From contig JACCQO010000013.1 of NCBI GenBank assembly GCA_015709205.1, positions 27,719 to 91,718 on the forward strand: DNA of 64,000 nt. The letters are read 5' to 3'. This stretch comes from Desulfovibrionaceae bacterium. Lineage in GTDB: Bacteria; Desulfobacterota; Desulfovibrionia; Desulfovibrionales; Desulfovibrionaceae. The position numbers and the translations under genes were made by a program. Numbering within the stretch: position 1 is the stretch's first letter; each line of letters begins with the position of its first letter. The notes below the pieces were generated by a model. That model saw nothing but the letters and a program-made list of their open reading frames with translations. It was not told the DNA's origin and did not search any database. Positions 28,154 to 36,464 of the stretch are shown one piece after another.

Positions 28154-29827
28154 ATGAATATACGTCGCATGGAAACGGACATCCTGATCATCGGCGGCGG
28201 CAGCGCGGGCTGCATGGCCGCCATCCGGGCCAAGGAGCTCGCACCGGGCACCGGCGTGTGCATCTGGGAAAAGGGCGATTTCAAATACTGCGGATCCATT
28301 GCCCGGGGCATGGACGCCTTGAACATTGTCTGCATTCCCGACCTGTCGGACCCCGATATGTACCTCGAAGCCGTGCAGGCGGGCTGCAAGGGCGTCGTGG
28401 ACGCCAGGCCGAGCTACGTCATGGCCCAGCGGTCCTACGAGCTGCTCAAGAAACTCGAACGCTGGGGCGTGCGCTTCATCCGCGACAAGGCGGGCAACTA
28501 CCGCACCCTGCAGTACCACGTGAAGGGCCGGTTCCAGACGGCCATGGACGAGCCGAATCTCAAGCTCATCCTGGACCGGAAGGTGGAAGAGGGCAACGTG
28601 GCCATCGTCAACAGGGTCATGGCCCTGTCCCTGCTCAAGGACGGCGACCGCATCGCCGGGGCCATCGGCATGAACACGCGCACCGGCGAACTTATCGTCA
28701 CCAGGGCCAAGGCCGTGCTCGTCTGCGCCGGGGGCCAGGCGCGGTTCAACCTGCCCGCCAGCGGCTACATGCACGGCACCTTCGACTTCCCCGGCAACTC
28801 CGGCGACGGCTACATCATGGCCCTCGACGCCGGCGCCGCCTTGACGGGCATGGAATTCTGCTCCCGCACCAACCTGATCAAGGACGCGAGCATCCCGCTG
28901 CTGGCCATCACGGTCACCAGGGGCGGCCGGGTCGTGGACTGTTTCGACCAGGTGCTCATGGAAAACGCCGTCAACCGCACCGACAAGATGAACAAGGCGG
29001 TGGACGAGCAGCGCGGCCCGCTGCGCATCAAGCTGCAGCACCTGCCCGAAGAGATGGTCAAGGAGATCGAAGACATCCTTTTCACTTGCGAGCGTCCGGT
29101 CCAGCAGCGGTTCTTCAGGAACCGGGGCGTGGACTTTCGGACCCACGACATCGAGCTCTGGCCGACGGAGGTGCAGCTCTGCGGCGGCCACGGCATGTCC
29201 GGCGTGCGCGTCGATGCGAACGCCTGGAGCGGCATTCCCGGGCTCTACGCCGCCGGCGACGTGGCCTGCGTGCCCAAGCAGCACCTCAGCGGCGCCTTCG
29301 TGTTCGGCGAGGTGGCGGCGGAGAACGCCGTGGAGTACTGCGGGACCGCGCCCGATCCGGCCATCGACGACGCAGCCGTCAAGGCCGTGGCCGACCGGCA
29401 CGCGGCCCTGGCCGACAGCGGCGACAGGGACATCGACGTCCGCGAGTTCGAATACAAGGTCCGCAGGATCATCGGCGACTACGTCCCTTCGCCCAAGAAC
29501 GCGTACAAGCTGAACCGTTGGCTGGAATGGTCGAAGGTCTTCAAGGTCGAGCTGGAAAACGGCGTCAGGATCGAGGACGGGCACGACTTGGCCCGGCTCT
29601 ACGAGGTGCAGCACATCATCCGCTGCGCCGACTGCTCGGCCATGGCCGCCTTGGCCCGCGAGGAGAGCCGCTGGGGCGATGCGCACCACCGCGTCGATTT
29701 TCCGGAAACCGACGACGCCAACTGGCTGAAGCACGTCATCGTCCGCACGGGCGATCAGCGCGAACATCTCAACGTCTCCACCGCGCCCATACTCGGCCTG
29801 AATGAGGATCCGTACAATGCGAATTGA
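28154..29827 (+). CDS. FAD-dependent fumarate reductase/AprA-like flavoprotein subunit
   Basis: A 557-residue flavoprotein. The N-terminal Rossmann motif ILIIGGGSAGCMAAIRAKE binds FAD. The middle resembles the fumarate reductase/adenylylsulfate reductase alpha family (KAVLVCAGGQARF, GNSGDGYIMALDAGAALTGMEF), and the end has GIPGLYAAGDVACVPKQHLSGAFVFGEVAAENA, the second FAD contact. AAGGAG lies five bases before the ATG. Its stop overlaps the next gene, an Fe-S protein that probably carries its electrons. With the tripartite carboxylate transporter downstream, it likely oxidises or reduces an imported organic acid, as TcuA does with tricarballylate. The substrate is inferred only. It lacks the aprB partner, so it is not AprA itself. 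Confidence 0.85.
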   Translation: MNIRRMETDILIIGGGSAGCMAAIRAKELAPGTGVCIWEKGDFKYCGSIARGMDALNIVCIPDLSDPDMYLEAVQAGCKGVVDARPSYVMAQRSYELLKKLERWGVRFIRDKAGNYRTLQYHVKGRFQTAMDEPNLKLILDRKVEEGNVAIVNRVMALSLLKDGDRIAGAIGMNTRTGELIVTRAKAVLVCAGGQARFNLPASGYMHGTFDFPGNSGDGYIMALDAGAALTGMEFCSRTNLIKDASIPLLAITVTRGGRVVDCFDQVLMENAVNRTDKMNKAVDEQRGPLRIKLQHLPEEMVKEIEDILFTCERPVQQRFFRNRGVDFRTHDIELWPTEVQLCGGHGMSGVRVDANAWSGIPGLYAAGDVACVPKQHLSGAFVFGEVAAENAVEYCGTAPDPAIDDAAVKAVADRHAALADSGDRDIDVREFEYKVRRIIGDYVPSPKNAYKLNRWLEWSKVFKVELENGVRIEDGHDLARLYEVQHIIRCADCSAMAALAREESRWGDAHHRVDFPETDDANWLKHVIVRTGDQREHLNVSTAPILGLNEDPYNAN

Positions 29828-30845
29828 CGACAACAGCATCAAGGTCAATCGTACCACGTGCATCGCCTGCGGCATCTGCGTGGATCGGTGCATCATGGAC
29901 AACCTGCGTCTTTCCGTGGCGCCCTGTCGGCAGGCGTGCCCCCTGGACATGAACTGCCAGGGCTACATCCGGCTCCTGGCCCTGGGCAAGGAAGAGCAGG
30001 CCCTGGAACAGGTCCGGGAGTTCGGCCCGCTGCTGGGCGTCATCGCCCGGGAATGCGAGGCCCCCTGCGAAAGCGCCTGCACCCGGCGCAGGCGGGACGG
30101 CGCGGTGCACATCCTCAAGCTGAAGCAGTACCTCGCGCAGGCCTACGCCGGGCAACTGCGCGCCATCGCCGTGCCCGGCACGCCGTCGGGCCGCAACGTG
30201 GCCGTGCTCGGCGCGGACATCGCCGCGATGGCCTGCGCCCTGCGGGCCCTGCAGGCCGGGCACACCGTGACCGTCTTCACCGACCAGGAGGGCAGGCACG
30301 AAGACGTGGCCGACGCCCTCGAGGCCGCCGGAGCCGTATTCCGGGCCGAGGCCGATCTCGATCCCGCGGCCCACGACGCCGTTGTCCTGGCCGGTCCGGG
30401 GCATGGTTCGCGGCTGGGTCTCGACGTTGCGCCCGGCGCGGTGGACGCCGTGTCCCACCAGGTGGAGGACAAGGTCTTCTGCGCGGACTCGGGGCGCGCC
30501 CGCAAGGGCGTGGCCTACGCCATTGCGGAGGCCTTCGAAACCATGTGCTCCGTGGACCGTTTCTTCGACGGCGTGCCCTTTGCCTGGGGCCGCGACCGGT
30601 ACGCCCAGGGCGGCCGGGTCAAGGAATGCCGGGTGGACGAGCGGGTGGGCAGCAACGAGCCGCGCAGCCCGGACACCGACCCCGGCTCCGTGTTCGACGC
30701 CGCCACGGCCCGCAGGCAGGCGTCCCGCTGTTTCGGCTGCGGCCGGGCGTTCGAGCGGAACAAGACCTGCTGGTACTGTCTGCCCTGCGAGCTGGAATGC
30801 CCGCAGCAGGCCCTGGAAGTCAGAATCCCCTACCTGGTGCGGTAG
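29817..30845 (+). CDS. Fe-S protein with GltD-type cluster domain, electron partner of the flavoprotein
   Basis: A 342-residue protein. The first ~25 residues hold CIACGICVDRCIMD. A GltD/DPYD-type helical cluster domain follows (CRQACPLDMNCQGYIRLL ... ARECEAPCESACTRRR). Residues about 120-240 resemble a Rossmann fold but the glycine motif is degraded to VLGADIAAMA, so NAD(P)/FAD binding is doubtful. The C-terminus has CFGCGRAF and CWYCLPCELECPQQAL, enough for another cluster. ATG 29817 is chosen (GAGG upstream); it overlaps the flavoprotein stop by 11 bases, indicating coupling. A role as electron conduit between flavoprotein and ferredoxin or quinone pool is inferred. Confidence 0.8.
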   Translation: MRIDDNSIKVNRTTCIACGICVDRCIMDNLRLSVAPCRQACPLDMNCQGYIRLLALGKEEQALEQVREFGPLLGVIARECEAPCESACTRRRRDGAVHILKLKQYLAQAYAGQLRAIAVPGTPSGRNVAVLGADIAAMACALRALQAGHTVTVFTDQEGRHEDVADALEAAGAVFRAEADLDPAAHDAVVLAGPGHGSRLGLDVAPGAVDAVSHQVEDKVFCADSGRARKGVAYAIAEAFETMCSVDRFFDGVPFAWGRDRYAQGGRVKECRVDERVGSNEPRSPDTDPGSVFDAATARRQASRCFGCGRAFERNKTCWYCLPCELECPQQALEVRIPYLVR

Positions 30846-30851
30846 ACGGCC

Positions 30852-31268
30852 ATGGCGAAGACGACACGACGCCAGGTTGTCGGTGCGGCCATCGTCCTGA
30901 TGGCGGCGGCGGCCTTCCTCGTGACGCCGTTCCAGACGGAGTCCTCGGGGAGCGCCGCCTTTCCGCGCGCCGTCAGCGTGTTCCTGGCCGCCTTCGGCCT
31001 GCTCATCGTCCTGCTGCCCGGGAAAGGCCGGGAAAAGGACCCCGTCAGGCTGCTGGATCCCCAGCTGCTGCTCTACATGGCCCTGGTGCTCGGCGCGGTG
31101 GTCATGATCCAGGTGGTGGGTTTCTATGCCGTCATCCCCGTGGCCGTCGCGCTGTGCCTGCTCATCTTCGGCGAACGCAACCTCAAGGCGATCATACCCT
31201 TTGCCCTGATCGTCACGGCCGCCATCTACCTCGTCATCGACTGCCTGCTCGGGAGCCCGCTGCCGTGA
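30852..31268 (+). CDS. tctB: Tripartite tricarboxylate transporter small membrane subunit TctB
   Basis: A 138-residue protein with four hydrophobic segments in the TctB layout (AAIVLMAAAAFLVTPFQTES, FLAAFGLLIVLLPG, then two C-terminal spans). It begins six bases after the Fe-S gene and its TGA shares one base with the tctA ATG. TctB supports TctA in secondary transport of citrate-like carboxylates with a periplasmic TctC binding protein. Confidence 0.85.
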   Translation: MAKTTRRQVVGAAIVLMAAAAFLVTPFQTESSGSAAFPRAVSVFLAAFGLLIVLLPGKGREKDPVRLLDPQLLLYMALVLGAVVMIQVVGFYAVIPVAVALCLLIFGERNLKAIIPFALIVTAAIYLVIDCLLGSPLP

Positions 31269-32773
31269 TGGAACTGCTGCACAACATCCTGACCGGCATG
31301 GACATGCTCCTGCAATGGCAGGTGCTTTTCTCGGCCGCGGGAGGCGTCCTGGCCGGCGTCGTCATGGGCGCCATCCCCGGCCTGTCCGACATCATCGCCA
31401 TCTGCCTGATGGTGCCGTTCACCTACTACCTCAACCCCGTGGCCGGCCTGGCCATGCTCATGGGCCTGTCCAAGGGCGCCAACTTCGGCGGAGCCATCCC
31501 GTCCATCCTGCTGAACATCCCCGGCACGCCGCAGGCCGTGATCACGGCCTTCGACGGTTTTCCGCTGACCCGGCAGGGCAAGGCGGGCAAGGCGCTGAAG
31601 GCCGCCTTGTACGCTTCGTGCCTGGCCGACACCCTGAGCGACTGCCTGCTGTTCTTCTTTGCCGCTCCGGTGGCCCTGGCGGCCATCATGGTCGGCCCGG
31701 TGGAGAACGTGGCCATCGTGGTCTTCGCCCTGACGCTGGTCGCCGTCACCTCTCAGGCGGGTCCCCTGGTGGGCATCGCCAGCATGCTCTTCGGCCTGCT
31801 CCTGCGCTGCGTGGGGGCCGATCCCCTGACCGGGGCCCCGCGGCTGGCCTTCGGCTCGTACGAACTCAGCGCGGGGATGGATACCGTGCCCATGGCGCTG
31901 GGCTTCTTCGTCATCTCCGAAATCATCTGGCAATTCTGCGAGGGGAAAAAGGCCGCGAACCAGGGTGCCGGTCCCGACGTCCTGGACGAGGAGTGCGATG
32001 AGGATCACGGCTTCTCGTGGGCCGAGTTCAAGCAGTGCCTGCCCGCCATCGGCAGGGGCACCGCCATCGGCTCCCTCATCGGCGCCCTGCCGGGCATCGG
32101 CACGACCGTGGGGTCGTATCTCTCCTACGTGGCGACCAAAAAGGCCGCCAAGGACCCCAGCCGGTTCGGCAAGGGCGCCATCGAGGGCATTGCGGCCTCC
32201 GAGGCCGGGAACAACGCCTGCAACGGCCCCAACCTCATCCCCCTGATCACCCTGGGCATTCCCGGCAACCTCGCGGCCGCGCTGATCCTGGGGGCCTTCA
32301 CCATGCAGGGGCTCACGCCGGGCCCCATGTTCATGGAGCAGCAGGCCCCCATGCTCTACGCCCTGTTCATCGTCCTGTTCTTCAGCAACTTCTTCACGCT
32401 GGGGTTCGGGCTGCTGGCCACGTCGTATGTCCGCAAGATCGTCAACTTCCCCCGCAACTATATTTATGCGGCCGTGCTCGCCTTCGCCCTGGTCGGCACG
32501 TACATCGTGCACAGCAACACCTTCGACCTCTACTACGCCTTCGCCTTCAGCATCATCGGCCTGGCCTGCAGAAAGGCGAACATCCCCATGATTCCCCTGC
32601 TCATCGCCTACATCCTGGGAGCCTCGCTGGAGCTCAAGATCAGGCAGACGCTGAACCTGTACCCCGAAGGCCTGCAAATCTTCTTCACCAAGCCCATCTC
32701 GGTGGTCTTTCTCGCAGCCTCGTTCGCCGCCATCGGATACACGGTCTATCGCCAGTATAGGCTCAGGAAGTGA
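31268..32773 (+). CDS. tctA: Tripartite tricarboxylate transporter large permease TctA
   Basis: A 501-residue permease with about 11-12 membrane spans. TctA signatures are clear: GVVMGAIPGLSDIIAICLMVPFTYYL, GANFGGAIPSILLNIPGTPQAVITAFDGFPL and EAGNNACNGPNLIPLITLGIPGNLAAALILGAF. The length is typical. It is between tctB (overlap of one base) and tctC (33 bases). The order B-A-C differs from the common C-B-A. Confidence 0.95.
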   Translation: MELLHNILTGMDMLLQWQVLFSAAGGVLAGVVMGAIPGLSDIIAICLMVPFTYYLNPVAGLAMLMGLSKGANFGGAIPSILLNIPGTPQAVITAFDGFPLTRQGKAGKALKAALYASCLADTLSDCLLFFFAAPVALAAIMVGPVENVAIVVFALTLVAVTSQAGPLVGIASMLFGLLLRCVGADPLTGAPRLAFGSYELSAGMDTVPMALGFFVISEIIWQFCEGKKAANQGAGPDVLDEECDEDHGFSWAEFKQCLPAIGRGTAIGSLIGALPGIGTTVGSYLSYVATKKAAKDPSRFGKGAIEGIAASEAGNNACNGPNLIPLITLGIPGNLAAALILGAFTMQGLTPGPMFMEQQAPMLYALFIVLFFSNFFTLGFGLLATSYVRKIVNFPRNYIYAAVLAFALVGTYIVHSNTFDLYYAFAFSIIGLACRKANIPMIPLLIAYILGASLELKIRQTLNLYPEGLQIFFTKPISVVFLAASFAAIGYTVYRQYRLRK

Positions 32774-32806
32774 TTCAACCACCCGGTTACCAAAGGAGCT
32801 TCGTCG

Positions 32807-33745
32807 ATGAAAAAACTGCTTCTCGCCCTCTGCCTGGTGCTCGGCCTTTCCGCCAGCGCCCAGGCCTTTCCGGACCGTCCCCTGAACCTGATCGTTCCCT
32901 TCAACGCCGGCGGCTCCCTGGACAGCATGTGCCGCATCATCGCGGAGTTCATGGCCCAGGACCTGGGCAAGCCGGTCATGGTCGTCAACCGTCCCGGGGC
33001 CTCCGGCACCATCGGATTCGCCGCGTTCCTGAAGATGCCCAACGACGGCTACAACGTGCTGGCCCTGCCCACCAGCACGATCATCTCCCCGGTCTTCCAG
33101 GACCGTCCGCCCCTGGATCCGAGCAAGATCAAGGCCCTGGGCGGCTTCCTCGAAAGCGGGCGCATCCTGTTCTCCAGGGCCGACGCGCCGTTCAAGACCT
33201 TTGAGGAATTCCTCGCCTATGCCGGGAAGAACCCCGGCAAGCTGAAATTCGGCAGCGGCGGCGACACGCCCACGGCCTACGTCTTCCGGCACATCCTCGC
33301 CAAGGAAAAGCTCGACGTGAACGTCACGCTCTTCAATGGCGGCGCCCCGGCCGCGGCCGCCATCATGGGCGGCCACGTGGACCTCGTGGAGGGCGGCATC
33401 GGCAGCCCCGCCGACGTGGCCGCCACGGCGGGCAAGCTGAACCGGCTCTGCCTGCTCACCGGCAACAACCTGGCCAATCTTCCCGAGCTGAAGACGCCCC
33501 TGCAGATGGGCTACGACTACGCCACATCCGTCATCTTCAGCCTGTTCCTGCACGCCGACGCCCCGGACGAGGTGCAAAATATCCTCACCGATTCGCTCAA
33601 GCGCGTGCTCGCCAACAAGGACCTGTTGAAGAAGTTCGCCTCCCGGAACCTTTCCCCCCGCTACTACGGCAACGAGGAAATCACGCATTCCTTTGCCGCG
33701 GGCGGGCATGTGGGCGAACTTTACAATATCCTGGGCAAACTGTAG
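32807..33745 (+). CDS. tctC: Tripartite tricarboxylate transporter substrate-binding protein TctC (Bug family)
   Basis: A 312-residue periplasmic protein with a signal peptide (MKKLLLALCLVLGLSASAQA) and a Bug-family fold: FPDRPLNLIVPFNAGGSLDSMCR, MVVNRPGASGTIGF and GGDTPTAYVFRHIL. Bug proteins bind carboxylates through the PF-AGG loop. AAAGGAGCTTCGTCG precedes the start. A hairpin at 33820 follows, so it ends the main transcript before the regulator gene. Confidence 0.93.
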   Translation: MKKLLLALCLVLGLSASAQAFPDRPLNLIVPFNAGGSLDSMCRIIAEFMAQDLGKPVMVVNRPGASGTIGFAAFLKMPNDGYNVLALPTSTIISPVFQDRPPLDPSKIKALGGFLESGRILFSRADAPFKTFEEFLAYAGKNPGKLKFGSGGDTPTAYVFRHILAKEKLDVNVTLFNGGAPAAAAIMGGHVDLVEGGIGSPADVAATAGKLNRLCLLTGNNLANLPELKTPLQMGYDYATSVIFSLFLHADAPDEVQNILTDSLKRVLANKDLLKKFASRNLSPRYYGNEEITHSFAAGGHVGELYNILGKL

Positions 33746-33819
33746 CTTGTCCAAGTGCGCGACGTCGATCCGCGGCGCTGCCCCTCGCCCGGGCCGTGCC
33801 GCCGTACGCCGACCGAAAC

Positions 33820-33867
33820 GGGAACCGAGACGCGATTTGTCCGCGCGGACAGAGAGTCTCGGTTCCC
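33820..33867 (+). terminator. Terminator after tctC
   Basis: Outer arms GGGAACCGAGAC and GTCTCGGTTCCC enclose an inner palindrome GTCCGC/GCGGAC. A pyrimidine-rich tail (TTCCTTTCC) follows. It lies between tctC and the regulator gene. Confidence 0.7.
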
Positions 33868-33919
33868 TTCCTTTCCGTCTTCCGCGTGCGACCCGCGTCC
33901 AATCCCTGAACGCATCTCA

Positions 33920-34711
33920 ATGACGGGTCCTTCGATGCTCAAGAACTATCGCTTCCCTCCGGTGGACCGCGACGGCTTCAAGCCCATCTACGTCCAGGTT
34001 GCGGAAATGATCGCCGAGTACGCCCGGCATCTCGGGCTGCGGCCGGGCGACGCCCTGCCATCGGAAAACCAGCTGCTGGCCATGCTGGACGTCAGCAGGA
34101 ATTCCATCCGCCAGGCCGTGGACCGGCTGGTGCAGATGAATTTCGCGGTCAAGCGGCAGGGCCAGGGCACATTCCTCAAGCAGAGCGAACAGAGCATCCA
34201 GCAGGATCTCGACCATGGCTTCGAGATGACGCTCCGGGAACTCGGCATCACCATCACGAACAAGCTGCTCACCCGGGAACGGGTCGTCCGGCCACCGGAC
34301 TGGACGCACTACTTTCAGCCCATCAACGACTCCGACACGATCCTCATCCAGCGGGCGAAGATCGCCCGGGGCGAGTTCCTTTCCCTGGAGGAGCGGATCC
34401 TGCCCGGCTCCGTCGTGGCCCGGTATTCGGAAGAGGAGCTGAACAGCGAGAACATCTGCCCGACGCTGATGGACCGCTATCCCGATACCGCCGTCGTCCG
34501 GATCAAGTACCGCTTCTCGACCAAGCCCCTGCCCGACGAATTGGCCGGGGAGTTCGGCCAGGAGCGGGGCGCGCTCTTCCTGGCCCGCAGCGGCGAATAC
34601 TACAACCAGGCCCAGGAGTGCATCATGCACGGCCGGCACATCTTCATCTCCAAACTCTTCAGCGTAAGCTACATGTTCAGCCGTGGGGAGCACTCCTGGA
34701 GCGTGGGCTGA
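33920..34711 (+). CDS. GntR-family regulator with UTRA ligand domain (HutC subfamily)
   Basis: A 263-residue repressor-type protein. The winged helix is PIYVQVAEMIAEYARHLGLRPGDALPSENQLLAMLDVSRNSIRQAVDRL, followed by the wing AVKRQGQGTFL. Residues about 95-255 are a UTRA effector domain (ILIQRAKIARGEFLSLEERILPG). The start at 33920 follows the terminator hairpin; an ATG at 33935 is equally possible because neither has a strong ribosome binding site. It most likely controls the flavoprotein-TctBAC operon through the operator at 28104. Confidence 0.88.
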   Translation: MTGPSMLKNYRFPPVDRDGFKPIYVQVAEMIAEYARHLGLRPGDALPSENQLLAMLDVSRNSIRQAVDRLVQMNFAVKRQGQGTFLKQSEQSIQQDLDHGFEMTLRELGITITNKLLTRERVVRPPDWTHYFQPINDSDTILIQRAKIARGEFLSLEERILPGSVVARYSEEELNSENICPTLMDRYPDTAVVRIKYRFSTKPLPDELAGEFGQERGALFLARSGEYYNQAQECIMHGRHIFISKLFSVSYMFSRGEHSWSVG

Positions 34712-34817
34712 CGCTTCCGCACGGGATGTCCGGCCTTCGGGCCGCGCGTTGCGTGGAGCCTTGACACGCCCGGCGTTCCTCCATAAGCATCCGCAGAGAA
34801 TTCACCAAGGAGTCTGG

Positions 34818-34880
34818 ATGCTTCGTCAGTTCATGGATCTTGTGCCCGCAAGCTGGAAAAAGGGCGCTCCGCAGGTCTAG
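34818..34880 (+). CDS. Possible 20-residue peptide gene
   Basis: A short frame MLRQFMDLVPASWKKGAPQV starts five bases after a good AAGGAG site. The length is too short for coding statistics. It could be a leader peptide, a remnant of a truncated gene, or chance. It lies in the gap between the UTRA regulator and rsgA. Confidence 0.25.
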   Translation: MLRQFMDLVPASWKKGAPQV

Positions 34881-35075
34881 GCCGCTTTCTCGCCGCGCCG
34901 TTGCGCGGCCCCCATCCGGTTGTGCCTGGCCTTCCGAAGAGTGTTTCCTTCGGAACAGGTCTTTTGGCGCGCCCTTTTTCCTTTCCCCATCGTAGGCCGG
35001 TCTGCCGCCGGATTCCGTGCGGCCGTGATACTCCCTTGCCGATCTCCTTCGGCAAAAATGAAATGGGGCAAGACC

Positions 35076-36164
35076 ATGACGTCACACATAGCTTCCGGAT
35101 CACTTCGCCGATTTGGCTGGAACGATGCTTTCGAACGGCTGGCGACGGGCCAGGCGATCGACCTGGACCGGGTCGCCCGCGTGCTCAGCGCACAACGCGA
35201 CCAATTCCTTGTCACCGATGGGCAGTCTGAACGGCTCTGCACGCCCTCGGGAAAACTGCGCCACCACAGGCACCTGGACTACCCCGTCACCGGGGATTGG
35301 GTGCTCGTGGACGAGAGCGTCGTGCAGCGCGTCATCCCGCGGAAAAACACCCTGTGCCGCGGCGAAGCCGGGTCGCGGGGCAAACAGGCCGGCGAGGTGC
35401 AACGCGAACAACCCATTGCCGCGAACATCGACACGGCGTTCATCGTCAGCGGGCTCGATCGCGATTACAACCTGCGGCGGATCGAACGATTCCTGACGCT
35501 TGTCTACAATTGCGGGATAGCGCCGGTGGTCGTCCTGACCAAGGCGGACCTGCACGAGTCCCCGGGCGCATTCCTCCATGAGGTCGAACGGATAGCATTC
35601 GGCGTCCCCATCGTGCTGACCTCGACAAAAGACGGCAGGGGCCTCGACGAACTGCGCATCCATCTGGACGTGGGACAGACCGTCGCCATGCTCGGCTCTT
35701 CGGGGGCGGGCAAGTCGTCGCTGGCGAACATGCTCTACGGCAGCGACATCCGGGCGACAGCCGCGGTGAGCGAAAGCGTCGGCAAGGGACGCCATACGAC
35801 GACGTCCCGCGAGCTCATCGCCATGCCCCAGGGTGGTATTCTCATGGACAACCCCGGCATCCGGGAAATCGCTTTCTCGAAAGGTGGAGAGGGCTTGGCG
35901 GCGACCTTTTCCGACATTCGGGAATTGGCCGAGTCCTGCCGCTTCGCGGATTGCTCCCATCGACACGAACCCGGCTGCGCGGTGCTCCGTGCCGCCGCTA
36001 CCGGCGAGCTGCTGCCGGAGCGCCTGGAAAACTATCGCAAGATGCAGCGCGAGATGGAATACGTCCAGGCCCGCAGTGAAAAGAGTGCGGACTGCGTTGA
36101 AAAAGAGCGATGGAGGGATGTGGCGCTGGAGATAAGGCGCATGAACAAGCGCAAGAAATACTGA
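35076..36164 (+). CDS. rsgA: Ribosome small-subunit-dependent GTPase A
   Basis: A 362-residue circularly permuted GTPase that helps late 30S subunit maturation. An OB-fold (about 50-95) precedes the G domain whose motifs appear in permuted order: VVLTKADL (G4), GSSGAGKSSLANML (G1) and MDNPGIREI (G3). A zinc-binding end CRFADCSHRHEPGC is followed by a basic helical tail (MNKRKKY). ATG 35076 is chosen because GGGG lies upstream and the product length fits RsgA; an ATG at 35058 would add six residues. It is the only housekeeping-type gene between two integration scars. Confidence 0.93.
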   Translation: MTSHIASGSLRRFGWNDAFERLATGQAIDLDRVARVLSAQRDQFLVTDGQSERLCTPSGKLRHHRHLDYPVTGDWVLVDESVVQRVIPRKNTLCRGEAGSRGKQAGEVQREQPIAANIDTAFIVSGLDRDYNLRRIERFLTLVYNCGIAPVVVLTKADLHESPGAFLHEVERIAFGVPIVLTSTKDGRGLDELRIHLDVGQTVAMLGSSGAGKSSLANMLYGSDIRATAAVSESVGKGRHTTTSRELIAMPQGGILMDNPGIREIAFSKGGEGLAATFSDIRELAESCRFADCSHRHEPGCAVLRAAATGELLPERLENYRKMQREMEYVQARSEKSADCVEKERWRDVALEIRRMNKRKKY

Positions 36165-36274
36165 CGACGGGACGCCGCGCGCCAATGGAGTGTCGGTGGA
36201 CTGGCGCGAAGGCGCTCCACCCATAAAGGCTTCCGCTGTGGAGAATGGCGCGGGGAAAAGCAAGGCAAAGAAAA

Positions 36275-36346
36275 GGGGCTCGGGAAATTCATCCCGAGTC
36301 CCTGATTTCTCTGACGGAGCCGACGATCTGAACTGCGGCCTCCGGC
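36275..36346. repeat. tRNA-Asp 3'-end scar with terminator hairpin, copy 2 (left flank of cassette)
   Basis: A hairpin (GGGGCTCGGGA / TCCCGAGTCCC, 36275-36302) is followed by TGACGGAGCCGACGA at 36312 and, after a small gap, GCGGCCTCCGGC to 36346. This aligns with ~38 bases of the 3' half of tRNA-Asp (56000-56037), with one substitution and a few indels, in the same orientation. It lies just left of the low-GC cassette. Confidence 0.75.
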
Positions 36347-36439
36347 TGGGCTAGGCATGGCGGCGTGCGCACAGGCATGGGCTGGAGCGAAAGTTCCGGC
36401 CCTTTCCTTTTCGTCTCTTGGCTTTTTATAGACGGGGGA

Positions 36440-36464
36440 GTATGTTAACAGCAAATGAACATAC
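36440..36464. promoter_or_regulatory. Inverted repeat across the mrr start codon
   Basis: GTATGTT (36440-36446) and AACATAC (36458-36464) form perfect 7-base arms around 11 bases. The ATG of mrr (36455) lies within the loop/right arm, 14 bases after GGGGGAG. Either an RNA hairpin hiding the start or a protein operator could result. Confidence 0.5.

Noticed and set aside
28154-29827. Adenylylsulfate reductase alpha subunit (aprA)
   Set aside because: The flavoprotein is of the same superfamily, but there is no aprB partner, and the neighbours are a carboxylate transporter and a GltD-type Fe-S protein.
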